A stretch of 64,000 nt of DNA, taken from assembly GCF_030291075.1 (NCBI RefSeq), contig NZ_CP127407.1:804001-868000 (forward strand). Reading direction: 5' to 3'. The first letter of the stretch is position 1. Each line of letters opens with the position of its first letter. Of this stretch, positions 36,052 to 44,282 are shown piece by piece. The position numbers and the translations under genes were made by a program. Below the pieces are notes generated by a model. The model was not told the origin of the DNA. It worked only from the letters and a program-made list of their open reading frames with translations, and ran no database searches. This stretch comes from Stenotrophomonas sp. 57. Lineage in GTDB: Bacteria; Pseudomonadota; Gammaproteobacteria; Xanthomonadales; Xanthomonadaceae.

Positions 36052-37014
36052 ATGATGCAAGAGTCCCCGAACCTGCTGGTCTTTTCCGGCAACGCCAACA
36101 AACGTCTGGCGCAGAACATCTGCAAGGAACTGGGGGTCCGCCCGGGCAAGGCGCTGGTCTCGCACTTCTCCGATGGCGAAGTGCAGGTGGAGATCGAAGA
36201 GAACGTCCGCAAGCAGGACGTGTTCGTGATCCAGCCGACCTGCGCGCCGAGCGCGGAAAACCTGATGGAACTTCTGGTGCTGATTGACGCGCTCAAGCGC
36301 GCATCGGTGGCCAGCGTCACCGCCGTGGTGCCGTACTTCGGCTACTCGCGCCAGGATCGCCGCATGCGTTCCTCGCGCGTGCCGATCACCGCCAAGCTGG
36401 CGGCGAAGATGTTCAGCACCGCTGGCGCTGATCGCGTGCTGACCGTCGACCTGCACGCCGACCAGATCCAGGGCTTCTTCGATATTCCGGTGGACAACGT
36501 GTATGCGTCCCCGCTGCTGCTGGCCGACATCTGGCGCGCCTACGGCACCGAGAACCTGATCGTTGTGTCGCCGGACGTCGGCGGCGTGGTCCGCGCCCGT
36601 GCGGTGGCCAAGCGCCTGGATGACGCCGACCTGGCGATCATCGACAAGCGCCGCCCGCGCGCCAACGTCTCCACCGTGATGAACATCATCGGTGACGTCG
36701 AAGGCAAGACCTGCGTGATGGTCGATGACATCGTCGATACCGCCGGCACCCTGTGCGCCGCTGCCGCTGCCCTGAAGGCGCGCGGTGCGCTCAAGGTCGC
36801 CGCCTACTGCACCCACGCGGTGCTGTCGGGCCCGGCGGTGGACAACATCACCAATTCCCAGCTCGACGAGCTGGTGGTGACCGACACCATCCCGCTGAAG
36901 GACGCAGCGCGGGTGTGCAGCAAGATCCGTCAGCTGAGCGTGGCGGAAATGCTGGCCGAAACGATGCGCCGCATCGCCTTCGGCGAGTCGGTCAGCTCGC
37001 TGTACGTCGACTGA
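36052..37014 (+). CDS. prs: Ribose-phosphate pyrophosphokinase
   Basis: A 320-residue PRPP synthetase that makes phosphoribosyl pyrophosphate from ribose 5-phosphate and ATP for nucleotide, histidine and tryptophan synthesis. ATP-site segments include [19 protein letters not shown], the metal-binding [17 protein letters not shown], and the PRPP loop [13 protein letters not shown]. The ATG at 36052 is used (a second lies at 36055). In-frame codons upstream to 36007 do not match the family N-terminus. Followed by rplY 110 nt later. Confidence 0.97.
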   Translation: MMQESPNLLVFSGNANKRLAQNICKELGVRPGKALVSHFSDGEVQVEIEENVRKQDVFVIQPTCAPSAENLMELLVLIDALKRASVASVTAVVPYFGYSRQDRRMRSSRVPITAKLAAKMFSTAGADRVLTVDLHADQIQGFFDIPVDNVYASPLLLADIWRAYGTENLIVVSPDVGGVVRARAVAKRLDDADLAIIDKRRPRANVSTVMNIIGDVEGKTCVMVDDIVDTAGTLCAAAAALKARGALKVAAYCTHAVLSGPAVDNITNSQLDELVVTDTIPLKDAARVCSKIRQLSVAEMLAETMRRIAFGESVSSLYVD

Positions 37015-37124
37015 GTTTTTCGTCCCTGCCGGCAACGGCGGGGACATGCCCCGGGTGCTTCTGGTCGCGGAAGCATCTTCAACCGCCAGGCCGCAAGGCA
37101 GGGCAACAACCTGAGTAGTCGAAA

Positions 37125-37742
37125 ATGTCGAAGACCCATGAAATCAAGGTCACCAAGCGTGAACTGCAGCGTAAGGGTGCGAGCCGCCGCCTGCGTCACG
37201 CCGGTGTGATCCCGGCCATCGTGTACGGCGGCAACGCCGAGCCGGTCGCCATCAGCCTGGACCACAACGAAATCTGGCTGGCCCAGCAGAACGAGTGGTT
37301 CTATGCCTCGATCCTGGACCTGAACCTGGACGGCCAGGTGCAGAAGGTCCTGCTGCGTGACATGCAGCGCCATCCGTACAAGCAGCTGATCATGCACCTG
37401 GACTTCCAGCGCGTGAACGAGAACGAAGCCCTGACCGCTTCGGTCCCGCTGCACTTCATCAACGAAGACACCTCGCCGGCTGGCAAGGCTGCCGACGTCG
37501 TGGTCACCCACGAACTGAAGGAAGTGACCATCACCTGCCTGCCGAAGGACCTGCCGGAGTCGATCGAAGTCGACCTGGGCGAGCTGAAGGCCGGTGACGT
37601 GGTGTACCTGTCCAACATCAAGCTGCCGAAGGGCGTGGAAATCCCGGCCCTGGCGCTGGGCAAGGACCACGACGACGCCATCGTCACCGCCAAGGCCGGC
37701 AAGGCCGACGCGGCCGACGAAGAAGCGGCTGCCGCCGAGTAA
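37125..37742 (+). CDS. rplY: 50S ribosomal protein L25 (long Ctc form)
   Basis: A 205-residue bL25 protein. The N-terminal 5S-rRNA-binding domain (VTKRELQRKGASRRLRHAGVIPAIVYGG) is joined to the beta-rich Ctc/TL5 C-terminal domain. The form is longer than the 94-residue E. coli protein, and it ends in an acidic tail KADAADEEAAAAE. It binds 5S rRNA in the central protuberance. It lies in the conserved prs-rplY-pth-ychF run. A strong hairpin starts 8 nt after the stop. Confidence 0.97.
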   Translation: MSKTHEIKVTKRELQRKGASRRLRHAGVIPAIVYGGNAEPVAISLDHNEIWLAQQNEWFYASILDLNLDGQVQKVLLRDMQRHPYKQLIMHLDFQRVNENEALTASVPLHFINEDTSPAGKAADVVVTHELKEVTITCLPKDLPESIEVDLGELKAGDVVYLSNIKLPKGVEIPALALGKDHDDAIVTAKAGKADAADEEAAAAE

Positions 37743-37750
37743 TACCGCTA

Positions 37751-37776
37751 CGGTGCCTGCCTCCGGGCAGGCACCG
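37751..37776 (+). terminator. Strong hairpin between rplY and pth
   Basis: cggtgcctgcc-tccg-ggcaggcaccg with 11-bp perfect arms (37751-37761 and 37766-37776), followed by TATT. It ends 14 nt before the pth ATG and overlaps its leader. It may be a terminator, an attenuator lowering pth expression, or an RNA-processing hairpin. Confidence 0.7.
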
Positions 37777-37790
37777 TATTGGAAGGAGCC

Positions 37791-38369
37791 ATGGCAGGAC
37801 TGCGACTGATCGTCGGTCTGGGCAACCCCGGATCGGAACACGCCCGGACCCGGCACAATGCCGGGTTTCATTTCGTTGAGGCCCTGGCTGAAAAAGCCGG
37901 TGCACGATGGAATGTGGACAGCAAACTGTTCGGCGAGACCGCCAAGGTCGAGATTGCCGGGCAGACGGTGTGGCTGCTCAAGCCCGCCACCTTCATGAAT
38001 CTCAGTGGCAAGTCGGTCACCGCCGCGCAGCGGTTCTGGAAGATCGAACCGGAAGAAACCCTGCTGGCCCACGACGAACTGGACCTGGCGCCCGGCGTGG
38101 CGCGGCTGAAGTTCGACGGTGGCCACGGTGGCCAGAACGGCCTGCGTGACACCATCCGCCTGCTCGGTCACGGCAAGTTCCATCGCCTGCGCGTGGGCAT
38201 CGGCCATCCCGGCCACAAGGACCGCGTGGTGGGTTGGGTGCTCGGCCGCCCGTCCAAGGATGACGACGTGCTGATCGCACGCGCCATCGACGATGCGATC
38301 GACGTGATGCCGCTGGCGGTGCAGGGCGATTTCAGCGAAGCGATGAAGCGCCTGCACACGCCGAAATAA
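37791..38369 (+). CDS. pth: Peptidyl-tRNA hydrolase
   Basis: A 192-residue enzyme that releases tRNA from peptidyl-tRNA that drops off the ribosome. The active-site signature VGLGNPG contains Asn12, RHNAGF contains catalytic His22, and KPATFMNLSG and HDELDLAPG with the catalytic Asp follow. The ATG at 37791 is preferred over an in-frame TTG at 37779 because GGAAGGAG lies just upstream and family starts match. Between rplY and ychF as usual. Confidence 0.97.
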   Translation: MAGLRLIVGLGNPGSEHARTRHNAGFHFVEALAEKAGARWNVDSKLFGETAKVEIAGQTVWLLKPATFMNLSGKSVTAAQRFWKIEPEETLLAHDELDLAPGVARLKFDGGHGGQNGLRDTIRLLGHGKFHRLRVGIGHPGHKDRVVGWVLGRPSKDDDVLIARAIDDAIDVMPLAVQGDFSEAMKRLHTPK

Positions 38370-38389
38370 CCCGCTTTGGGTAGGTGCCA

Positions 38390-38405
38390 ACCGTGGTTGG
38401 CGCCG
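38390..38405 (+). repeat. GTAG-headed palindrome, gccaacc type
   Basis: gtag followed by gtgccaaccgtggttggc: a REP-like palindrome with a different stem sequence, located in the pth-ychF gap. The surrounding 122-bp gap has no other clear signal. Confidence 0.55.
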
Positions 38406-38491
38406 CTGTTGATCGACCACACCGAGATGGATTGGCCAAGCAGCGCGCGCGCTGTTTCACCAATCACTTTCACCCCAGAGAGCTGTCACCC

Positions 38492-39583
38492 ATGGGTATC
38501 AAATGCGGCATCGTCGGCCTGCCCAACGTCGGCAAGTCGACCCTGTTCAATGCGCTGACCAAGGCGGGTATCGCCGCGGCGAATTTCCCGTTCTGCACCA
38601 TCGAACCGAACGTCGGCATCGTGCCGGTGCCGGATCCGCGCCTGGGCGAACTGGCAGGGATCATCAACCCGCAGAAGGTCATTCCGACCGCGGTCGAGTT
38701 CGTCGACATCGCCGGCCTGGTGGCCGGTGCGGCCAGCGGTGAAGGCCTGGGCAACAAATTCCTGGCGCACATCCGCGAAGTCGATGCGATCACCCACGTG
38801 GTGCGCTGCTTCGAGCACGGCGACATCGTGCACGTGGCCGGCAAGGTCGACCCGATCTCGGACATCGAAACCATCGATACCGAACTGGCGCTGGCCGACC
38901 TGGACAGCGTCGAGAAGGCGCTGAACCGTGCCGAGCGTGCAGCCAAGGGCGGCGACAAGGACGCAGCGGCGCGCAAGCCGGTGCTGGCCAAGCTGCAGGC
39001 GGCGCTGTCGGATGGCAAGGCTGGCCGTTCGGTCGGCCTGGACGATGAAGAAAAGGCGCTGGTGCGTGACCTGTTCCTGCTGACCCTGAAGCCGGTGATG
39101 TACATCGCCAACGTGCTGGAAGATGGTTTCGAGAACAACCCGCACCTGGAAGCCGTGCGCGCGCATGCCGCCGCCGAAGGCGCGCAGGTGGTGCCGGTGT
39201 CGGCCGCCATCGAAGAGGAGCTGTCGCAGCTCGACGATGAGGACCGCGATACCTTCCTGGCCGATCTGGGGCTGAGCGAGCCGGGCCTGAACCGCGTGAT
39301 CAACGCGGCCTACAGCCTGCTGGGCCTGCAGACCTACTTCACCGCCGGCGTGAAGGAAGTCCGTGCGTGGACCGTGCGCAAGGGCGCTACCGCCCCGCAG
39401 GCCGCCGCGGTCATCCACACCGACTTCGAGAAGGGCTTCATCCGCGCCGAAACCATCGCGTACGACGACTTCATCAAGTACAAGGGCGAAGCCGGTGCCA
39501 AGGAAGCCGGTCGCCTGCGCCTGGAAGGCAAGGAATACCGCGTGCAGGAAGGCGACATCCTGCACTTCCGCTTCAACGTCTGA
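38492..39583 (+). CDS. ychF: Redox-regulated ATPase YchF (Obg family)
   Basis: A 363-residue P-loop NTPase. The P-loop is [14 protein letters not shown] (8-21) and switch II lies in [17 protein letters not shown]. The G4 motif reads NVLE instead of NKxD ([10 protein letters not shown]), which explains the ATP preference of YchF proteins. A coiled-coil insertion and a C-terminal TGS domain follow ([24 protein letters not shown]). It binds ribosomes and is linked to oxidative-stress control. Start ATG at 38492; frames upstream belong to the intergenic REP region. Confidence 0.96.
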   Translation: MGIKCGIVGLPNVGKSTLFNALTKAGIAAANFPFCTIEPNVGIVPVPDPRLGELAGIINPQKVIPTAVEFVDIAGLVAGAASGEGLGNKFLAHIREVDAITHVVRCFEHGDIVHVAGKVDPISDIETIDTELALADLDSVEKALNRAERAAKGGDKDAAARKPVLAKLQAALSDGKAGRSVGLDDEEKALVRDLFLLTLKPVMYIANVLEDGFENNPHLEAVRAHAAAEGAQVVPVSAAIEEELSQLDDEDRDTFLADLGLSEPGLNRVINAAYSLLGLQTYFTAGVKEVRAWTVRKGATAPQAAAVIHTDFEKGFIRAETIAYDDFIKYKGEAGAKEAGRLRLEGKEYRVQEGDILHFRFNV

Positions 39584-39608
39584 TCCAGCGGTAGCGGATC
39601 GACCCTGG

Positions 39609-39631
39609 ACGCCCCGCCTTGTGCGGGGCGT
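39609..39631 (+). terminator. Intrinsic terminator of ychF
   Basis: acgccccgc-cttgt-gcggggcgt with 9-bp perfect arms, 26 nt after the ychF stop, followed by TCGCGTTTC. Confidence 0.75.
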
Positions 39632-39654
39632 TCGCGTTTCCGGCGCCGCGCTGG

Positions 39655-40078
39655 TGGCTGGTGAAAAATTGACCATGCATTGAAACGCTTGCGCGGCAAG
39701 CCTCGCGCACACTTGTCCACACCAAACCCCCACCACTTTCCACGCGCGGTGTGGAAAACCCCGTGTGCCGCTGTAGAGCCGAGCCCATGCATCGGCTGAT
39801 GCCGGCCGGCGCCGAGCATGGGCTCGGCTCTACGGCGCTTGTCCGCGAAGCGTGGACAAATATTCGCCACGCTTCCAAACGCCTGCGCGGCAATGCTCGC
39901 GCCCACTTGTCCACACCAAGTTCCCATCGCTCTCCACGTCTGGTGTGGAAAACAATCGAAGCGCATGGATAAAAAATCACCACGCCCGGAAATGCCTGTG
40001 GGACAACGATCGCGCCCACTTGTCCACACCTAGTTCCCATCGCTCTCCACGTCCGATGTGGAAAACCCGCGTGGCCCG
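39655..40078. repeat. Tandem array with DnaA-box-like nonamers
   Basis: Three diverged units of roughly 110-135 bp share the core gcgc(c/a)cacTTGTCCACAcc, then about 25 bp, then (g)gtgtggaaaac. The nonamer TTGTCCACA (39713-39721, 39907-39915, 40020-40028) differs from the DnaA box TTATCCACA at one position. In units 1 and 2 ccacacc(a) pairs with (t)ggtgtgg to form a hairpin. Another inverted repeat, ttgtccgc...gcgtggacaa, lies near 39839-39860. A SMAG pair is inserted between units 1 and 2. This fills most of the 632-bp gap 39584-40215 between ychF and the TonB-receptor gene. No gene is visible. Confidence 0.7.
39773..39833. repeat. Inverted SMAG/REP pair within the array
   Basis: gtagagccgagcccatgcatcggct at 39773-39797 and the inverted gccgagcatgggctcggctctac at 39811-39833. 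They separate units 1 and 2 of the surrounding tandem array, suggesting insertion after the array arose. Confidence 0.78.
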
Positions 40079-40158
40079 CTCTGGTAGTCGCCCACCTTGG
40101 CGGGGCGTGGCAGATCAGTGCCTACCAACGTGGGCATCTGGCAGAGCCAGGTTCCCCA

Positions 40159-40191
40159 ACGACAAGGCCCGCCAATGGCGGGCCTTGTCGT
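40159..40191 (-). terminator. Hairpin terminator of the TonB-receptor gene
   Basis: 15-bp perfect arms, 40159-40173 (acgacaaggcccgcc) and 40177-40191, with a 3-nt loop. It ends 24 nt beyond the receptor stop codon on the minus strand. A typical gene-end hairpin but with only a short T run. Confidence 0.7.
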
Positions 40192-40215
40192 CCACGTTCT
40201 GCAGTGCGGCGTGCC

Positions 40216-42954
40216 TTACAACGCGCTGCCACCAAACTTGTGGGTGTACTGCAGGTTGATGGTGCGGCCGACGCTGTCGAACCAGGACACGTCGTAGTAC
40301 GGGTAGGCGGTGTACGTGGCGTCTTTCGGCGGCATCTTGTTGAACACGTTGACCACTGCCAGCGACAGGCGCGAATGGTCGTCGAAGCGGTACTGCACCG
40401 AGGCGTTGTAGCGGTACGTCGCCTTCACGTACGGGCTGTCGCCGCTGTCCCAGTCGAACGACTGGTCGTAGTTGTCCGAAGTCGGCAGCTTGCCCAGGCG
40501 CGAGCCATAGACCGTGGCCGACCACGCGTCCTTCTCCCAGGTCACGCTCAGGCTGGTCTTGGTGCGCGGAATGTCGAAGCCGCTGTTGACCGCGAACTGG
40601 TCCAGGGTCGGATCGCCGGGGTAGCGCTGGAAATCGTGCTTCTTCACCCAGGTGTGGGTGCCGTTGAGGATGAAGTCGCCGATGCCGGTCTGCACGCGGT
40701 AGCGCAGGCCGACATCGATGCCGGAGGTCGACTCGCGGGCAACGTTGATCGGGGCCACGCGCACGCCATACAAGCGGCCGTCGCTGGTGCGGGTGATGCG
40801 GTCGAGTGCATCCACGCAGGTCGGCGAGTTGATGTCCGCGCTGCCGAGCCGGCAGTTCGCTTCATTGGCCAGGATCGTGCGCACGTCCATGTCCTGCACC
40901 TGCTTGCGCATGTCGATGTCGAACCAGTCCACCGAGAGGTCCAGGCCGATTGCCGGCGACCAGACAAAGCCGGCGCTCCACGAGGTGCTGGTTTCCGGGT
41001 CGAGCTGGCGGTTGCCGGTGCGGCTGCGGATCAGGTTGCGCTCGTAATCGGAACAGTCGCTGGCTTCCTCGAGGCGGCAGGTGTACAGGTCCTCGGCGCT
41101 GGTCTCGTCGTTGCCCGGTCCGGCAAACACATAGTGCAGGTCCGGTGCGCGGAATGCAGTGCCGTAGGAGCCGCGCACCAGCAGGGTATCGATCGGGCGC
41201 CATTCCAGGCCGCCGCTCCAGGTGGCCTTGCCGATGGTGTGGCCGGAATAGCGGTACTGGTCGTAGCGGCCGGCCACGCTCAGGTTGACCGTCTCGTGCA
41301 GCGGCATGCGCAGCTCGGCCGCCGTGGCCCAGCGGTTGCGCGAGCCGTTGCCGTCCGAATCCTTCCAGCTGTAGTAGTAGTACTGGGTAGCCAGCGGATC
41401 GGGATTCAGCGAGTACGCCTGCTGGCCCACTTCCACGGTCGCGGCGAAGCCGGCGTCACCGCCCGGCAGGCCGAACAGTGCCGAGTTGGTCAGGGTGAAC
41501 GCGGCCGTCTCGGTGCGCGACTTGGGCGAATAGGTGGTGCGTGCGGCGATCGAATCGTACTCGGCGCGGGTGAGCGGCCGGTACAGGCGTGACGGGTCCG
41601 CGTTGTAGATCGGGAAGCCATCATCATCCACGCCCAGCTGCGGGCCCAGGAACAGGTCATTGGCCTTGGCTGCGATGATCTGCGCCCAGCTGATCCGCGA
41701 CTGGTACTGCGAATGGCTCAATGCCGCTTCGTAATCCCAGTTGCCGGTCAGGTTGCCCTTGAAGCCGGTGGTCACGCTGAAGGTCTTCTGCGTGCTGCGC
41801 ACCATTGCATTGCGCAGTCCGCCCATTTCCTCGGGTGAGAACTGGCGCTGCCAGAATTCGATCTCGCCGGTGGCTTCATTGTTGAAGTAGCCCGACTCGT
41901 CACCGCTGGCGTCCATGCGGCCCCAGCTGGTGACGTCGCGCATCAGCGACATCGTGTGGTAACCCAGCTGCACGTCGGCGAACCATTGCTGGCCGTTGTC
42001 GAAGTCGTAGCTCAGCGAGGCGTAGCCATTGGCGCCGCGGCGCTTGCTGAGGATGGTGCCGTAGCCGATCGACGCTTCGCTGCCGCAGTAGTAGCCGTAC
42101 TTCGGCCGATAGGCATGGTAGGTGGTGCCCTGGTTCTGGCCGGCCAGCGCCTCGCAGGTGGCGGCGCCCGGGTCCAGGTAGTCATCGTTGTAATCGGTAC
42201 GCAGGTAGGCGCGGCGCGCGATGCGCGAGCCTTCGGTCGGCGCGTCCTGGGTCGAATCCTGGATGTCGCGCTCATACGCCCACAACGGCGTCTGCGACTG
42301 CAGCTCGACGCTGTACACGGCGTTGAAGTTGCCACGACTGAAACCGCTGGCCAGGCTCATGTCGAACGACTCGCCACCGCCTTCGCTGGTGGTGCCCATG
42401 CGCATGTCGATCGTGGTGCCGTCGGCCTTTTTCTTCAGGATGAAGTTGACCACGCCGGCGATCGCGTCCGAGCCGTAGATGGCCGAGGCACTGCCGGTCA
42501 GCACTTCGATGCGCTCGATCATTCCCAGCGGGATGTTGGAGACGTCGGTGAAGTTGCTGCGGCCCTTGAACGGCATCGGGAAGTCGGCGATGCGGCGGCC
42601 GTTGACCAGTACCAGCGTGTGGTTGGGGCCGAGGCCGCGCAGGTCCACCTGCTGGGCGCCCGGCGAGAAGTCGGCGCCACTGGAAGACTGCTGGCTCTGC
42701 GTCTCACCGCCGTTCTGGGTCATCGCGCGCAGCACGTCCGGCACGGTCGTAAAGCCGCTGGAGCGGATCTGCTCGGCGCTGATCACCGTGATCGGGGCAG
42801 GACCTTCCACCTGGGCGCGGGGAATGCGCGAACCGGTGACCTGCACCGCATCCAGTTGTTGAACCGAAGAGGAAGCCGGAGCCTGGGCCGCCGCGGAAGC
42901 AGCCACGCCCATCAACGCCAGCTGGATCGACCACGCCATCGCCTTTCTACGCAT
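40216..42954 (-). CDS. TonB-dependent outer-membrane receptor
   Basis: A 912-residue receptor. The signal peptide covers about 1-24. A TonB-box-like DAVQVTGSRI follows at about 34-43, then the plug domain (EQIRSSGFTTVPDVLRAM; VDLRGLGPNHTLVLVNGRRI) and a 22-strand barrel. Three cysteine pairs are visible in extracellular-loop regions (CEALAGQ/YYCGSE, CRLEEASDC, CRLGSADINSPTC). The chain ends INLQYTHKFGGSAL, with five residues after the terminal Phe. It is divergent from the cyanophycinase-like gene over 170 bp and is proposed to import its product or substrate. The substrate is not readable from the sequence. Start ATG 42954 chosen for the signal peptide. Confidence 0.93.
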   Translation of the reverse strand: MRRKAMAWSIQLALMGVAASAAAQAPASSSVQQLDAVQVTGSRIPRAQVEGPAPITVISAEQIRSSGFTTVPDVLRAMTQNGGETQSQQSSSGADFSPGAQQVDLRGLGPNHTLVLVNGRRIADFPMPFKGRSNFTDVSNIPLGMIERIEVLTGSASAIYGSDAIAGVVNFILKKKADGTTIDMRMGTTSEGGGESFDMSLASGFSRGNFNAVYSVELQSQTPLWAYERDIQDSTQDAPTEGSRIARRAYLRTDYNDDYLDPGAATCEALAGQNQGTTYHAYRPKYGYYCGSEASIGYGTILSKRRGANGYASLSYDFDNGQQWFADVQLGYHTMSLMRDVTSWGRMDASGDESGYFNNEATGEIEFWQRQFSPEEMGGLRNAMVRSTQKTFSVTTGFKGNLTGNWDYEAALSHSQYQSRISWAQIIAAKANDLFLGPQLGVDDDGFPIYNADPSRLYRPLTRAEYDSIAARTTYSPKSRTETAAFTLTNSALFGLPGGDAGFAATVEVGQQAYSLNPDPLATQYYYYSWKDSDGNGSRNRWATAAELRMPLHETVNLSVAGRYDQYRYSGHTIGKATWSGGLEWRPIDTLLVRGSYGTAFRAPDLHYVFAGPGNDETSAEDLYTCRLEEASDCSDYERNLIRSRTGNRQLDPETSTSWSAGFVWSPAIGLDLSVDWFDIDMRKQVQDMDVRTILANEANCRLGSADINSPTCVDALDRITRTSDGRLYGVRVAPINVARESTSGIDVGLRYRVQTGIGDFILNGTHTWVKKHDFQRYPGDPTLDQFAVNSGFDIPRTKTSLSVTWEKDAWSATVYGSRLGKLPTSDNYDQSFDWDSGDSPYVKATYRYNASVQYRFDDHSRLSLAVVNVFNKMPPKDATYTAYPYYDVSWFDSVGRTINLQYTHKFGGSAL

Positions 42955-43054
42955 GAGGAATTCTCGGTATTGAAGCCGGCCCGCAGAGGAGGAGCCCTGT
43001 CCCCCATTCAGATTTCCGGAATGGGCGCGCGCATTTAACGCCTTTTTCATGCCC

Positions 43055-43100
43055 TTGACTACTGGGTCCCTATCTGGCAAAGAGTGAAAACGCTTGCAAG
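43055..43100. promoter_or_regulatory. Divergent control region between receptor and cyanophycinase-like genes
   Basis: Within the 170-bp gap are TTGACT (43055-43060), a possible -35 for the rightward gene with only a weak -10 (CAAAGA at 43078), and the palindrome cttgcaag (43093-43100) just before the ribosome site. A shared regulator binding here is plausible but unproven. Confidence 0.35.
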
Positions 43101-43124
43101 TCGATTTTGTTCAGGGAGATCAAG

Positions 43125-44144
43125 ATGCGACGCCTCCACAGCCCCCTGCGCGGACCCTTTCTCTGGCTGGCACTGCTGGTCCTGGCCTGGCCGCTGGCGG
43201 CCGTTGCGCAGGATCTGCAGGGGCCGGGCCTTGCCTATTACGAAGTGGGTGACCTGGAGGCGCCGAGATCCGGCCCGCGCGCACCGGCGATGATGCTGAT
43301 GGGAGGCGGCGAATGGGTGCCCGAAGCCTTCCGGTGGTGGCTGAAGCAGGCCGGCAACGGCCGCGTGCTGATCCTGCGCGCCTCCGGCGGCGACGAACTT
43401 CAGGAGCGGCTCTATCACGAGATCGGCGGCACCACCGCGGTACAGACCCTGGTCTTCGACAGCCGCCGCGGCGCCGACGATCCTGCCGTGCTGCGCGTGG
43501 TTGCCGCGGCCGATGCCATCTTCATCGCCGGCGGCGACCAGTCGCGCTACATCCGCTTCTGGAAGGGCACCGCGCTCAACCGCGCGCTCAACGCGCATGT
43601 GCGCGCCGGCAAGCCGATTGCCGGTACCAGTGCTGGCCTGGCGATACTCGGTGGCTATGCCTACGGCGCGATGGATGGCGGCAGCATCACCTCTGCCGGT
43701 GCGCTGGCAGACCCGATGGGCAGTGCGGTGACCATGGACAGCGGCTTCCTGCAGATGCCCTACCTGCAGCGTGTGGTCACCGACACCCATTTCGACAAGC
43801 GTGACCGGCTCGGACGCCTGATCGTGTTCGTGGCGCGCGCCGCACAGGACAGTGGCGACCCCGACATCGTCGGCATCGGTGTCGATGAGGACACCGCGTT
43901 GTGCGTGGAGCCGGATGGCCAGGCCCAGGTCTACAGCGTCGACGGCGACGGCAAGGTCTGGGTGGTCAGCCCCGGCCGTGATGCCGACCGCCTGGTGGAG
44001 GGCGAGCCACTGCGCTTCCATGCCGTCCCGGTGACCGTGGTCGCCAGCGGCAGTCGCATGCGCCTGGATGACTTCCAGGCCGAGGCTGACTACCAGGCCG
44101 TGGCCGACGTCAGCGATGGCGAGATCGAAGTCATCCGCCAGTGA
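43125..44144 (+). CDS. Exported cyanophycinase-like peptidase (S51)
   Basis: A 339-residue protein with a signal peptide (about 1-29, WLALLVLAWPLAAVAQ). The S51/cyanophycinase residues are in place: IFIAGGDQSRYI with GGDQ at 136-139, the nucleophile Ser169 in AGTSAGLAILGG, and DTHFDKRDRLGRL with His222, the segment characteristic of cyanophycinases. The expected reaction is cleavage of cyanophycin (poly-Asp backbone with Arg side chains) to beta-Asp-Arg dipeptides, outside the cytoplasm. Other S51 enzymes cleave Asp-X dipeptides, so the substrate is inferred. ATG 43125 has AGGGAG upstream. A beta-aspartyl peptidase gene follows. Confidence 0.88.
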   Translation: MRRLHSPLRGPFLWLALLVLAWPLAAVAQDLQGPGLAYYEVGDLEAPRSGPRAPAMMLMGGGEWVPEAFRWWLKQAGNGRVLILRASGGDELQERLYHEIGGTTAVQTLVFDSRRGADDPAVLRVVAAADAIFIAGGDQSRYIRFWKGTALNRALNAHVRAGKPIAGTSAGLAILGGYAYGAMDGGSITSAGALADPMGSAVTMDSGFLQMPYLQRVVTDTHFDKRDRLGRLIVFVARAAQDSGDPDIVGIGVDEDTALCVEPDGQAQVYSVDGDGKVWVVSPGRDADRLVEGEPLRFHAVPVTVVASGSRMRLDDFQAEADYQAVADVSDGEIEVIRQ

Positions 44145-44176
44145 CCCGGCGATCCTGTGGTCACGCATGGGATGCT

Positions 44177-44243
44177 GTAGAGCCGAGCTCGCGCTCGGCT
44201 GCCTTTCAATCGAGGCATCAGCCGAGCATGCGCTCGGCCCTAC
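44177..44243. repeat. Inverted SMAG/REP pair
   Basis: gtagagccgagctcgcgctcggctg (44177-44201) and the inverted cagccgagcatgcgctcggccctac (44218-44242). They lie between the cyanophycinase-like and isoaspartyl peptidase genes and end 40 nt before the latter's ATG. They may reduce read-through between the two. Confidence 0.78.
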
Positions 44244-44282
44244 CATGATGCCTCCCTTGCCCACTTGCTGGAGACGTACCCG

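Noticed and set aside
39655..40078. The repeat array as a CRISPR
   Set aside because: Units are over 110 bp and diverged, with only three copies. There are no constant short repeats with unique spacers, and no cas genes are nearby.
39655..40078. The repeat array as the chromosomal origin
   Set aside because: dnaA, dnaN, gyrB and rpmH are absent and no AT-rich unwinding region is evident; only the nonamer similarity supports it.
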